The notes beneath the pieces are model-generated. The model saw nothing but the letters and a program-made list of their open reading frames with translations, did not search any database and was not told the origin of the DNA. A DNA stretch of 64,000 bases from CBDESM01 sp965242485 (GTDB lineage: Bacteria; Chloroflexota; Dehalococcoidia; Bin125), in the NCBI GenBank assembly GCA_965242485.1, contig CBDESM010000003.1:930001-994000 (forward strand), in the 5' to 3' direction. Positions 16,750-25,380 of this stretch are shown here, piece by piece (the first letter of the stretch is position 1; each line of letters begins with the position of its first letter). The translations under genes were made by a program, and so were the position numbers.

Positions 16750-19539
16750 TCAGCGGTTGGGCGCGCCGAGGTCGGGGCGGGGCGGGGGCGGGGGGCCGGG
16801 CGGGCCGTCGTCTTCGCGGCGGCGGCCGAAGCCGAAGATGCCGCGCCGGCGCGGGGCCTCGTGGGTGTCGGGCTGGCGCTCTTCGCCGGGTTCGGAGCGC
16901 GGGGCGCGCTGGCGCGGCGGATCGGCGCGGTTGCCGGGCGGCGGGCTGGACTCGCCCGCGACGCTGCGCCGGCGACGGCGGCGTTTCCGGCGCGGGGCTT
17001 CGTCGCCGTCGGCCGATGCCGCGCCGTCATCGTCGGAGTCATCGCGCGCGACCGCGCGGTTCGCGGACGGCTCCCGGCGGCGGCGCGGGCGCGGGGGCCG
17101 GCGCGGAGGCATGTCCGAGCCGCCTTCGTCGCGGGCGGGCGGGGCTTCTTCCGAGTCCGGGGCGTCGTCCGCGACGCGCGCCTCCGGGGCGTCCTCGTCG
17201 CGTTCCACGACGCCTGCTTCATCGTCGGTCGAGTCCGGGACGCCGCCGTCCTCGTCCTCGTCGAAGCGGGAGCGGCGCTGCCTGGGGCGGCGTTCGCGCG
17301 GCTCGCGGGGTTCGCGTTCCCCGTCTTCGTCATCGCGGCGTTCGCGGCGGGGCCTGCGCTCGCGGCGCTCGCGGGCTTCCCCGCGTTCGGGCCGGTCGCC
17401 GCGTTCCGGGCGGCTGCGCGGTTCGCGCCGGGTGCGGGGGCGCTCGGAGCGCTCGGGCGGCCCGTCATCGCCCGCGATGACGGCGCGGCGGGAGGCGTTG
17501 ATGCGGCCGAGGTTGTCGATCTCGGTCACCATCACGGTGAGCTCGTCGCCCACGTTGACTTCGTCCTCGACGCGCTCGACGCGGCCCTCGGCCAGCTCGG
17601 AGACGTGGACCATCGCGTCCTTGCCGGGCGCGATCTCGACGAATGCGCCGAAGGGGAGGATGCGCACGACCTTGCCGGTGAAGGTCTGGCCCGGTTCGGG
17701 GTCGTGGGTGAGCGCGTGGATGCGGTCGTAGGCGGCCTGGCCGGAGGCCTGGTTGACGGCGGTGATGTAGACCGCGCCGTCGTCCTCGACTGAGATGTCG
17801 GCGCCGGTGTCCTCTTCGAGCTGGCGGATCGAGCGGCCGCCGGGGCCGATGATCGCGCCGATCTTGTCGGTCGGGACGTCGATGCGGATGATGCGCGGCG
17901 CGTGCGGCGACATCTCCTCGCGCGGGGAGGAGATGCACTCGGTCATCACGTCCATGATTTCGAGCCGGGCCTCGCGGGCCTGTTCGAGCGCCCGCTCGAG
18001 GATGTCGAGGCCGATCCCCTTGACCTTCATGTCCATCTGGAGCGCGGTCACGCCCTCGTGGCTGCCGGCGACCTTGAAGTCCATGTCGCCGAGGTGGTCT
18101 TCGATGCCGGCGATGTCGGTGAGGATGGCGACTTCGTCATCGTCCTTGATCAGGCCCATGGCGATGCCGGCGATGGGGGTCTTGATCGGCACGCCGGCGT
18201 CCATCATCGAGAGCACGGAGGCGCAGACGGAGGCCATCGAGGTGGAGCCGTTGGAGGCGAGCACCTCGGAGACGACGCGGATGGTGTAGGGGAACTCGTC
18301 CATCGGCGGGAGGATCGCCTGCATGGCGCGCTCGCCGAGCATGCCGTGGCCGATCGAGCGGCGGCTGGGGTTGCCGACGCGCCCGGTTTCGCCGGTCGAG
18401 AAGGGCGGGAAGTTGTAGTGGTGCATGAAGCGCTTCGAGTCCTCGGGAGTGAGGTCGTCGAGCCGCTGGGCCATGCCGGAGCCGGCCAGGGTGGTGAGCG
18501 AGAGCACCTGGGTTTCGCCGCGCTGGAAGAGGCCGGAGCCGTGCGTGCGCGGGATCAGGCCGGTGTCGGCGCTGAGCGGGCGCAGGTCGGCCGGCCCGCG
18601 CCCGTCGGGCCGGCGCTCGTCGTCGATGATGCTGCGGCGGACGATCTGCTTTTCGAGCTGGCCGAAGGCGGCCTTGACCGCGCCGGCGTCGGCATCCTCG
18701 TCGAGCGAGTCGAGCAGGTCGGCCTCGATCGCGGCGCGACGCCGGTCGCGCTCGGCCTTGTCGCCGCTGCCGGTGAGCGCTTCCGCCAGTTCCTCGCCGC
18801 AGCGCTCGGTCGCGTAAGCGAGCGCGTCCTTGTCGATCTCGTCCGCCGCGTACGGCCGCTTCTCGCGGCCGGCCGCCTCGACCATCTGCTCTTGAAGTTC
18901 GCAGATCGTCGAGATCGCTTCCTGGCCGAGCGCGAGCGCGTCGACGAGCAGCGATTCGGGGACCTCGCCGGCCTCGGCCTCGACCATCGTGATCGCGTCC
19001 TTGGTGCCGGCGACGACGAGGTTGAGGTCGCTCTGCTCGAGCTGGGCGAAGGTGGGCTGGAGCACGAGTTCGCCGTCGACGTGGCCGATGCGGACTGAGG
19101 CGACGGGGCCGTCGAAGGGGATGTCGGAGACGCAGAGCGCGGCGCTGGCGGCGATGGTGCCGAGCGTGTCGGGCGGGTTCTCCATGTCGACGGAGAGGAT
19201 GGTGATGATGATCTGGGTGTCGTCGTTGTAGCCCTTGGGGAAGAGCGGGCGCAGGGGCCGGTCGGTCAGCCGCGCGGAGAGGATCGCGGTGGTGGTGGGG
19301 CGGCCTTCGCGGCGGAAGAAGGAGCCGGGGATGCGCCCGGCGGCGTAGAGCCGCTCCTCGAACTCGACGGAGAGCGGGAAGAAGTCGATGCCGGGCCGCG
19401 GCTTGGAAGCGGTGGCGGTGCCGAGCATCATCGTGTCGCCGTAGCGGATGGTGACGGCGCCGCCGGCCTGCGCGGCGAGGCGTCCGGTTTCGATCGTGAG
19501 GGTGCGGCCGGCGATCTCGGCCTCGAAGGAATGCGTCAT
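16750..19539 (-). CDS. pnp: Polyribonucleotide nucleotidyltransferase with a long charged C-terminal tail
   Basis: A 929-residue PNPase; typical lengths are ~700-750. Residues 1-~545 hold the two RNase PH domains and the linking helical domain (FFRREGRPTTTAILS, GRGPADLRPLSADTGLI, GMLGERAMQAILP). The KH domain is at ~555-615 (IIGPGGRSIRQLEEDTG) and the S1 domain at ~625-690 (GAFVEIAPGKDAMVHVSEL). The remaining ~235 residues are a disordered Arg/Glu/Asp/Pro-rich tail with several RRRR runs. The enzyme degrades RNA 3'-5' using phosphate. The gene follows rpsO, the usual order. The tail may bind RNA or partner proteins, as RNase E tails do elsewhere. Confidence 0.95.
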   Translation of the reverse strand: MTHSFEAEIAGRTLTIETGRLAAQAGGAVTIRYGDTMMLGTATASKPRPGIDFFPLSVEFEERLYAAGRIPGSFFRREGRPTTTAILSARLTDRPLRPLFPKGYNDDTQIIITILSVDMENPPDTLGTIAASAALCVSDIPFDGPVASVRIGHVDGELVLQPTFAQLEQSDLNLVVAGTKDAITMVEAEAGEVPESLLVDALALGQEAISTICELQEQMVEAAGREKRPYAADEIDKDALAYATERCGEELAEALTGSGDKAERDRRRAAIEADLLDSLDEDADAGAVKAAFGQLEKQIVRRSIIDDERRPDGRGPADLRPLSADTGLIPRTHGSGLFQRGETQVLSLTTLAGSGMAQRLDDLTPEDSKRFMHHYNFPPFSTGETGRVGNPSRRSIGHGMLGERAMQAILPPMDEFPYTIRVVSEVLASNGSTSMASVCASVLSMMDAGVPIKTPIAGIAMGLIKDDDEVAILTDIAGIEDHLGDMDFKVAGSHEGVTALQMDMKVKGIGLDILERALEQAREARLEIMDVMTECISSPREEMSPHAPRIIRIDVPTDKIGAIIGPGGRSIRQLEEDTGADISVEDDGAVYITAVNQASGQAAYDRIHALTHDPEPGQTFTGKVVRILPFGAFVEIAPGKDAMVHVSELAEGRVERVEDEVNVGDELTVMVTEIDNLGRINASRRAVIAGDDGPPERSERPRTRREPRSRPERGDRPERGEARERRERRPRRERRDDEDGEREPREPRERRPRQRRSRFDEDEDGGVPDSTDDEAGVVERDEDAPEARVADDAPDSEEAPPARDEGGSDMPPRRPPRPRRRREPSANRAVARDDSDDDGAASADGDEAPRRKRRRRRRSVAGESSPPPGNRADPPRQRAPRSEPGEERQPDTHEAPRRRGIFGFGRRREDDGPPGPPPPPRPDLGAPNR

Positions 19540-19563
19540 CGGGTTCGTCCTGTCGTGGATGGG

Positions 19564-19631
19564 GTCCGCGCCGTTCGGCGGACGGGGCCGCGTTCCCTGC
19601 GGCCGGGGATGTGCGCCGCGATGCCCGCGGC
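19564..19631 (-). promoter_or_regulatory. Three tandem hairpins between rpsO and pnp
   Basis: The 100-nt spacer holds three perfect 6-bp stem-loops: gtccgc/gcggac (19564-19583), ggccgc/gcggcc (19586-19604) and gccgcg/cgcggc (19615-19631). In well-studied bacteria this spacer is where RNase III and PNPase process and autoregulate pnp mRNA. A similar role here is inference. Confidence 0.5.
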
Positions 19632-19639
19632 GGCGGTGG

Positions 19640-19906
19640 TCAGCGCCTGAGTCCGAGCGAGGCGATCAGCGCGCGGTAGCGGCCGACATCGGTGCGGTTG
19701 AGGTACCTCAGCTGCCGGCGGCGCCTGCCGACGAGCTTCATCAGCGCGCGGCGGGTGGCGTAGTCGTGGCGGTGTTCGCGGAGATGGTCGGTGAGCTTGG
19801 AGATGCGGGCCGTCATTTGGGCGACCTGCACCTCGGGGGAGCCGGTGTCGCCGTCGTGGCGCTGGTACTCGCGCCGGATTTCAGCCGCTTCTTGCTTGCT
19901 CAGCAC
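19640..19906 (-). CDS. rpsO: 30S ribosomal protein S15
   Basis: An 88-residue S15 starting at GTG 19906 (VLSKQEAAEIRREYQ). The middle carries GDTGSPEVQVAQMTARI and the C-terminal half carries the RNA-binding LMKLVGRRRRQLRYL. S15 binds 16S rRNA early in 30S assembly. The longer open frame upstream is not coding. The leader is ~130 nt if the extended -10 TGTGGTACATT at 20045-20050 (minus) is used, which leaves room for the autoregulation known for this protein elsewhere. Confidence 0.95.
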   Translation of the reverse strand: MLSKQEAAEIRREYQRHDGDTGSPEVQVAQMTARISKLTDHLREHRHDYATRRALMKLVGRRRRQLRYLNRTDVGRYRALIASLGLRR

Positions 19907-20101
19907 GTGTCCACTCGTCCGCTCTCGCTCCGCCTGATCTCCGCGGGCTGTCCGTGAAGCGCTGCTCGCGCGTCGAACGCCGTCCGCCGCCGCCGGTCTC
20001 CGCCGGCCGCGCATCGGGGCCGGCGCATCCGCTCTGACGCGTGAAATGTACCACATGCTCCGGCGCGCGGCCGATCCGCGCGCATATGGGACACTGCGGG
20101 G

Positions 20102-20437
20102 ATGGAAGACTTCCCGATCATGATCGTCCGCGCGCGGCTGGATCCGTCGGCGCTGGGCGAGTTCGAGCAGTGGTACGCGGAGACGCAGCTGCCGCACGTG
20201 CTCGAAATCCCCGGCATCACGGGCGCGTTCCGCGTCCGCTCCGGCGAGCGCATCCCGGGAGCGCACTTGATGGGCTACCGGTTCGAGGACGAGTCGGCCG
20301 TGCAGCCGGCGCTGCAATCGGAGCAGGCGCAGCGGGCGCGACGGGACTGGGAGCGCTGGGCGGAGCAGGTCTACGAGCTCAGCGTCGAGATCTACGCGCC
20401 GCTGAGCCCGCTGCCGATCTTCCAGAACCCGAACTGA
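20102..20437 (+). CDS. Small EthD-like/dimeric alpha-beta-barrel protein
   Basis: A 111-residue protein: FPIMIVRARLDPSALGEFEQW, then LPHVLEIPGITGAFRVR, then AHLMGYRFEDE. The strand-helix-strand layout and the conserved helix-1 His match EthD/antibiotic-monooxygenase-type ferredoxin-like barrels. The substrate cannot be told. It lies alone, divergent from rpsO. A weak -10 (GACACT at 20090-20095) ends 6 nt before the ATG, so the message may be leaderless. It nearly abuts the convergent UPF0145 gene. Confidence 0.5.
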   Translation: MEDFPIMIVRARLDPSALGEFEQWYAETQLPHVLEIPGITGAFRVRSGERIPGAHLMGYRFEDESAVQPALQSEQAQRARRDWERWAEQVYELSVEIYAPLSPLPIFQNPN

Positions 20438-20448
20438 GGCGTCGACGC

Positions 20449-20763
20449 CTAGGCGAGCTTGACGGCGGTGCCGTAGGCGTAGACCTCGGCCACGTTGGCG
20501 GCGATGTCGGAGCCGGAGAGGCGCAGGGCGACGATCGCGTCCGCGCCGAGCTTTTCCGCCTCTTCGGTGAGGTCGGCGAGGGCCGCTTCGCGGGTCTCGG
20601 TGAGCAGCTGGCGGTATGCGCCGATCTCGCCGCCGGCGAGGCTCTTGAGGCCCGCGAGGATGTCGCGCCCGATGTTCCGCGCGCGCACGCGGTTGGCGAT
20701 CACCAAGCCCAAGGTCTCGGAGACCTCCCGGCCCGGCACTTCGTCGCTGGTCACGATCAGCAT
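20449..20763 (-). CDS. YbjQ/UPF0145 family protein
   Basis: A 104-residue protein matching the heavy-metal-binding-like UPF0145 (YbjQ) family over its whole length: LIVTSDEVPGREVSETLGLV at the start, then ARNIGRDILAGLKSLAGGEI, and AEKLGADAIVALRLSGSDI. The family forms pentameric barrels; its biochemical role is unknown. It lies 5 nt downstream of the PAP2 gene on the same strand, so the two are probably cotranscribed. Confidence 0.85.
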   Translation of the reverse strand: MLIVTSDEVPGREVSETLGLVIANRVRARNIGRDILAGLKSLAGGEIGAYRQLLTETREAALADLTEEAEKLGADAIVALRLSGSDIAANVAEVYAYGTAVKLA

Positions 20764-20768
20764 CTGCT

Positions 20769-21551
20769 CTATCCAATCCCGTTCCCCGCTGCGGGGCGTT
20801 CGTTCGACCTCAGCCTAGCCAGCCTCCGCGCAATGGACGCGAAGGCCGGTTCGAGCAGGATCGCGACGGCGATCACGGCGGCACCGGCCCAGGCGTCGAG
20901 AGTCCAGTGATTCGCCGTCGCCACGACGGCCCAGGCCTGCGAGGCGGGGATCAGCAGCGCGAGCGCGATCAGCGCGGCCTTGGCCGGGGGGCGCTCCGTC
21001 CGGCGGGCGGCGAGCAGGCAGGCCCAGCCGGCGAGCAGCGCCCAGCCGACGTGGAGGCTGGGCAGCGCCGCGTGGGGATTCACGAACGGGCCCAGCTCCT
21101 GGGCCTGGTAGGCGGGCGCGGCGCGGAGGGCGAGCGTGTCGACGAAGCCGAGCTCGGGGAAGAAGCGGGGCGGGGCGGTCGGGAAGAGCGCGTAGCAGGC
21201 GATCCCGATCGCGGCGGAGATCAGCAGCGCGTTGCGGTAGCGGCGGTAGATCTCGCGGCGCCGCGCCCAGAGCCAGAGCGCGAGCGCGATCAGCACCGGC
21301 ATGTGGCCCCAGAAGTAGACGGCGTTGGCCAGCTCGACGACGAAGTCCGACGCCAGGGCCGCGTCGTGGACCGCGCGTTCCCACGCGAGGCCGAGCGATT
21401 CTTCCAGCCGCAGCAGCGCCAAGCCGCGTTCGCGGGCCTCTTCGGCGCGGTCGGCGACGGCGCCGCGGACGAGGAAGTAGATCAAGCCGGTCGCGGCCAC
21501 GGCTGCCAGCTCGCGGATGAACGGCGCCGCGCCGGACCGCAGATTGCCCAT
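20769..21551 (-). CDS. PAP2-superfamily membrane phosphatase (Aur1/Ipt1-like)
   Basis: A 260-residue membrane protein with about six helices. It carries the two catalytic parts of the PAP2_3 (inositol phosphorylceramide synthase-like) group: ALPSLHVGWALL, equivalent to the PSxH motif, and ATANHWTLDAWAGA with the catalytic His and Asp. It probably acts on lipid phosphates or transfers a phospho-head group at the outer membrane face. The ATG at 21551 was chosen over longer frames because a TAGCGT hexamer ends 7 nt before it and the first helix follows. Confidence 0.75.
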   Translation of the reverse strand: MGNLRSGAAPFIRELAAVAATGLIYFLVRGAVADRAEEARERGLALLRLEESLGLAWERAVHDAALASDFVVELANAVYFWGHMPVLIALALWLWARRREIYRRYRNALLISAAIGIACYALFPTAPPRFFPELGFVDTLALRAAPAYQAQELGPFVNPHAALPSLHVGWALLAGWACLLAARRTERPPAKAALIALALLIPASQAWAVVATANHWTLDAWAGAAVIAVAILLEPAFASIARRLARLRSNERPAAGNGIG

Positions 21552-21558
21552 CGCCGCC

Positions 21559-21564
21559 ACGCTA
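21559..21564 (-). promoter_or_regulatory. -10 hexamer TAGCGT, leaderless geometry
   Basis: TAGCGT ends 7 nt before the ATG at 21551 of the PAP2 gene, with no ribosome-binding site between. Confidence 0.45.
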
Positions 21565-21645
21565 CCCGCACCATGCGCCCGGGCCGCGCCTGTACCCTGT
21601 GCGCGTCGCGCGACGCCGTTCCCGGCGCGGCCTAGGGGAGTCCGC

Positions 21646-23148
21646 ATGAACATGACGAGCACCGGAGCGCCGGCCCTGGAGGCCGACGCCGGCACGCTGC
21701 TGATCTTCACCGGCAAAGGCGAAGTGCTCGGCGCCGGGTACCCGGCCGCGCTCAACGGGGCCCTGGACGGCGCGCTGGCGCCGCTCGCGGCGTCGGGCGA
21801 ATTGACCGGCGACCGCTTGGAGATGGTCGTGGTGCGGCCGCTCGGGCGCATCCCCGCCGGCAAGGTCGTGCTCGCCGGCCTCGGCGACCCCGATTCGGCG
21901 TCGCTCGACGACGTGCGCCACGCGGCCGCGGAGGGCGCGCGGCGGGCCCGCTCGAAGGACGGCGGACGGCTGGCGGTGGCCCTGGAGGACGCCGGCGAGT
22001 CCTGCGCGTGGAGCGCGGAAGAGTTCGCCTGCGCCGTCGCCGAGGGGATCGAGCTCGGCCTCTACCGCTTCGACCGCCACCAGAATCCGGCCAAACCAGT
22101 CGGCAGCGTGTCGGAAACCGCGCTGCACGGCAGCGATCCGGCCGCGCTCGCCCGCGGCATCGAGCGCGGCCGCGCGCTGGCCCGCGCCGCCAACTTCGCG
22201 CGCGACCTCGCCAACGAGCCGAGCAACCTGCTCACGCCGACCGAACTCGCGGCCCGCGCCGAAGCCTGGGCCGGCGAGCGCGGCGTCGAGATCGAAGTGA
22301 TGGGCGAAGAGGCCGCGGCCGAGCTGGGGATGGGCTCGTTCCTCGGCGTCGCCAAGGGCTCCAAGCAGCCGGCCAAATTCCTCGTCCTGCGTCACCGCGG
22401 CGGCGGGGAAGAGGCGGGCATCGGCTGGTGCGGCAAGGGCATCACCTTCGACACGGGCGGCATCTCGATCAAGCCGGCGGCGAACATGGAGGCGATGAAG
22501 CAGGACATGAGCGGTGCCGCGGCGGTGGTCGCCGCGATCGGCGGCGCGGCCGACTTGGGCGTCCCGGTCAACATCACCGCGCTCGCGCCCTGCACCGAAA
22601 ACATGCCCGGCGGCAACGCGATCAAGCCCGGCGACCTGCTCAAGGCGATGAACGGCGTCACCATCGAAGTGATCAACACCGACGCCGAAGGCCGCCTCGT
22701 CCTCGCCGACGCGCTCTCCTACGCCAACCATCTCGGCCTCTCGCCACTGGTCGACGTCGCCACCCTGACCGGCGCCGTCGCCGTCGCGCTCGGCGACGTC
22801 GCCACGGGCGTGATGGCCAATGACGACGCGCTCGCCTCCGAGCTGATCGAGGCGGGCAAGATCGCCGGCGAGAAGATCTGGCAGCTGCCGATGTTCAGCG
22901 AGTACGACGAGCAGATCCGCTCCGACGTGGCCGACATCAAAAACACGGGCGGACGGCTCGCGGGCGCGATCACCGCCGCCAAATTCCTCGCCCGTTTCGC
23001 CGGCGAGACGCCGTGGGCGCACCTCGACATGGCCGGCACGGACGACGCCTCCAAGACGCGCGGCACGCAGGTCAAGGGCGCGTCCGGCGTCCCCGTGCGC
23101 TCGCTGATCCACTTCGCGGAAGCACGCTCGAACGGAGCCGCAGCATGA
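21646..23148 (+). CDS. pepA: Leucyl aminopeptidase, M17 family
   Basis: A 500-residue cytosolic dimetal aminopeptidase. The catalytic domain shows WCGKGITFDTGGISIKPA (metal ligands), MKQDMSGAAAV, and the family signature NTDAEGRL with LADAL. It removes N-terminal residues from peptides and helps recycle the products of peptide uptake. The ATG at 21646 has GGGGAG upstream; the longer frame reads into non-coding DNA. A TACCCT -10 candidate lies ~45 nt upstream. The stop overlaps the next start as ATGA. Confidence 0.94.
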   Translation: MNMTSTGAPALEADAGTLLIFTGKGEVLGAGYPAALNGALDGALAPLAASGELTGDRLEMVVVRPLGRIPAGKVVLAGLGDPDSASLDDVRHAAAEGARRARSKDGGRLAVALEDAGESCAWSAEEFACAVAEGIELGLYRFDRHQNPAKPVGSVSETALHGSDPAALARGIERGRALARAANFARDLANEPSNLLTPTELAARAEAWAGERGVEIEVMGEEAAAELGMGSFLGVAKGSKQPAKFLVLRHRGGGEEAGIGWCGKGITFDTGGISIKPAANMEAMKQDMSGAAAVVAAIGGAADLGVPVNITALAPCTENMPGGNAIKPGDLLKAMNGVTIEVINTDAEGRLVLADALSYANHLGLSPLVDVATLTGAVAVALGDVATGVMANDDALASELIEAGKIAGEKIWQLPMFSEYDEQIRSDVADIKNTGGRLAGAITAAKFLARFAGETPWAHLDMAGTDDASKTRGTQVKGASGVPVRSLIHFAEARSNGAAA

Positions 23149-23501
23149 CCCAGACCGCAACGCCCGAGACCGAACAGCTCACCGACCTGCCGCTCGAAGA
23201 GGAGATCAAGCTGCGCGACCAGTACCGCGCCGAGATGACCGAACTCGCGGACAGGTTCTGCGAGGAGCGCGGCTACATCCTGATGAACGCCGACCAGACG
23301 ATCGAGGACTTCGTCAACATGCGGCTGCGCTTCGGCAAGTTCTTCTGCCCCTGCCAGCCGGCCAACAACGACGACACGATCTGCGTCTGCGAACCCGTCA
23401 TCAACGGCCTGGTCGATTTCGAGGGCACCTGCTTCTGCAATTTCTTCACCCTCCCCGAAGGCAAGACCCCGATCAAGGAAGAGATCGCAATCGATCTCTA
23501 G
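23145..23501 (+). CDS. Ferredoxin-thioredoxin reductase catalytic-chain-like protein
   Basis: A 118-residue protein with three Cys-x-Cys pairs: CPC (68, 70), CVC (80, 82) and CFC (96, 98), plus C39. FTR catalytic chains carry CPC, CPC and CHC pairs that hold a 4Fe-4S cluster next to a redox disulfide, although their usual spacing (16 and 8 residues) differs from the 9 and 13 seen here. The N-terminal helix region NADQTIEDFVNMRLRFGKFFC also fits. It is coupled to pepA by an ATGA overlap, with no thioredoxin or ferredoxin beside it. Its stop shares CTAG with the convergent nadD. Confidence 0.7.
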   Translation: MTQTATPETEQLTDLPLEEEIKLRDQYRAEMTELADRFCEERGYILMNADQTIEDFVNMRLRFGKFFCPCQPANNDDTICVCEPVINGLVDFEGTCFCNFFTLPEGKTPIKEEIAIDL

Positions 23502-24121
23502 CCCGCGTAGAGGCCGTTCGCGCGGATGTAGTCGAGCGTCGCGCGGGGGACGTCGCCGCGGACATCGCCGCCTTCTTGGATGCGCCGGCGCAGCCCTGTT
23601 GAACTCAGATCGACGGGTTCCATAGGAATCCAGTCGACCCAGCGGGCCAAGCCGGGCAGCAAGCGGTCGAGCTCGGCGCCGCTGATCTCCGTGCCCGGCC
23701 GTTGCGCGACGCCGAGGCGGGACTTGGTGACGAGTTGGCCGGGCTGGTGCCAGTTGGGCAGGTCGGCCAGCGCGTCGGCGGCCATGATCCACCAAAGTTG
23801 CTGGGCGCCGGCCGCGCGCAGCTGGGCGACCGTGTCGAGCGTGTAGGTCGGCCCGTCGCGATGCAGCTCGATGTCGGATATCTCGAGCCCCCCGCCGCGC
23901 TCGGCGACTGCGGCCGCGGTCATCGCGTAGCGGTGGCGGGCGGGCGTCACCCCCGTCCCGCGCTTGCGCCACGGGTCGCCGGCCGGGATCAGCAGCAGCC
24001 GATCCAGCTGCAGCGCGGCGGCCGCGGCATCGGCGAGGTGCAGGTGGCCGCGGTGGATCGGGTCGAAGGTCCCGCCCAGCGCGCCGACCCGCTCGCCCGC
24101 GGCGAAGCTCAGCGCTCCCAT
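23498..24121 (-). CDS. nadD: Nicotinate-nucleotide adenylyltransferase
   Basis: A 207-residue enzyme that joins nicotinate mononucleotide to AMP for NAD synthesis. It has the nucleotidyltransferase motif GGTFDPIHRGHL, the later IMAADALADLPNWHQ, and the C-terminal LSSTGLRRRI carrying the ISSTxxR signature. Starts at ATG 24121 or GTG 24127 are both possible. The gene overlaps the end of obgE, a common pairing. Confidence 0.94.
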   Translation of the reverse strand: MGALSFAAGERVGALGGTFDPIHRGHLHLADAAAAALQLDRLLLIPAGDPWRKRGTGVTPARHRYAMTAAAVAERGGGLEISDIELHRDGPTYTLDTVAQLRAAGAQQLWWIMAADALADLPNWHQPGQLVTKSRLGVAQRPGTEISGAELDRLLPGLARWVDWIPMEPVDLSSTGLRRRIQEGGDVRGDVPRATLDYIRANGLYAG

Positions 24122-25368
24122 TCCCACGTGATCTCGGTTTCGCCGATGCGCACGACGTGCCCCGGCCGCGTGCCGGCCCGGTGCAGCGCCGCCGCGACCC
24201 CGCGCCGCTCGAGCCAGCGGTAGGTCTCGGCTACCGCCTCGTCCTTCGAGAGGTCCATCATCGAGACGAACCGTTCCACGCCCGCGCCGCGCACGATCCA
24301 GCCGTCCTCGTCGCCGTCCACGCTGAACCGGCGCGGATCCGCCCGCGGGCGCACGATTTGTGCCGCCGGTTCCGCTGGTTCGTCCGCAACGCCTCGGTCC
24401 AGCACGCCGAGGCAGGCGCGCACCAGCCCGTCGACTCCCTCGCCGCTGACCGCGGAACAGAACACGAGCTCGTCATCCGCGAAAAGCCGTTCAATCTCCG
24501 CTTGGCGGGCCCGTGCCTCCTCCAAGTCAATCTTGTTGATCGCGATGATGCGCGGCCGGGCGGCCAACTCTGCGTCCCAAGCTTGAATCTCGCCCTCGAT
24601 CACGCGGTGCGCGGAGGCGATGTCGTCGAGCGAGCCGTCGATGACGTGGACCAGCGCGCGGGTGCGCCCGGCGTGCTGGAGGAAGTCGTGGCCGAGTCCC
24701 ACGCCGTCGGCAGCGCCCTCGACGAGGCCGGGCAGGTCGGCCAGGACGAACTCGCGCCAGCCCGACTCAACCACGCCGAGCTGCGGCTCCAGCGTGGTGA
24801 ACGGGTAGTCGGCCACCCGAGGGCGGGCCGCGCTGAGCCGGCTCAGCAGCGACGACTTGCCGGCGTTGGGCAGCCCGATCAAGCCGATGTCGGCGACCAC
24901 CCGCAGCTCGAACCGCAGGCGCACGCGCTCGCCCGCCTCGCCCCGCTGCGAGACCCGCGGCGCCTGGTTGACCGGGCTCTTGAAGTAGGCGTTGCCGTGC
25001 CCGCCCGCGCCGCCCCAAGCCACGACCATCTGCTGTCCATGCCGCTCCAAGTCGACGACGGGATCCGCCTCTTCACCGGCATTCGTGACGACGGTGCCGA
25101 CCGGCAGCTCAAGCACGAGCGGCGCGCCGGCCCGCCCGCGCCTGTTGGACGGCGCCCCCGCGCCGCCCGCCTCGGCCCGGAAGATGCGCTGCCGCCGGTA
25201 GCGCCGGAGCGTGTTCAGCTGCGCATCCGCCGAGACGATCACGTCGCCGCCGCGCCCGCCGCGCCCGCCATCGGGCCCGCCGCGAGGCACGAATTTCTCG
25301 CGACGGAACGACACAGCCCCGCGCCCGCCGTCGCCGGCAACTGCCTCAACCTCGACCGAGTCGATCAT
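24109..25368 (-). CDS. obgE: Obg-family GTPase
   Basis: A 419-residue GTPase linked to 50S ribosome assembly and stress control. Domain order: glycine-rich Obg fold at 1-~157 (GGRGGRGGDVIV), G domain with GLPNAGKSSLLSRL (G1), ADLPGLVEGA (G3) and INKIDL (G4), and a C-terminal OCT domain at ~345-419. The ATG at 25368 gives the family's exact N-terminus (MIDSVEVEA). A TACACT hexamer ends 6 nt before it with no ribosome-binding site, suggesting a leaderless message. nadD follows in the operon. Confidence 0.96.
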   Translation of the reverse strand: MIDSVEVEAVAGDGGRGAVSFRREKFVPRGGPDGGRGGRGGDVIVSADAQLNTLRRYRRQRIFRAEAGGAGAPSNRRGRAGAPLVLELPVGTVVTNAGEEADPVVDLERHGQQMVVAWGGAGGHGNAYFKSPVNQAPRVSQRGEAGERVRLRFELRVVADIGLIGLPNAGKSSLLSRLSAARPRVADYPFTTLEPQLGVVESGWREFVLADLPGLVEGAADGVGLGHDFLQHAGRTRALVHVIDGSLDDIASAHRVIEGEIQAWDAELAARPRIIAINKIDLEEARARQAEIERLFADDELVFCSAVSGEGVDGLVRACLGVLDRGVADEPAEPAAQIVRPRADPRRFSVDGDEDGWIVRGAGVERFVSMMDLSKDEAVAETYRWLERRGVAAALHRAGTRPGHVVRIGETEITWEWER

Positions 25369-25374
25369 GCAGCC

Positions 25375-25380
25375 AGTGTA
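25375..25380 (-). promoter_or_regulatory. -10 hexamer TACACT, leaderless geometry
   Basis: TACACT ends 6 nt before the ATG at 25368 of obgE. Confidence 0.5.

Noticed and set aside
16750..17800. Separate plus-strand genes (16681-17793, 16757-17731) opposite the pnp tail
   Set aside because: The Arg/Glu-rich pnp tail produces open antisense frames; the minus frame continues directly from the S1 domain and ends normally.
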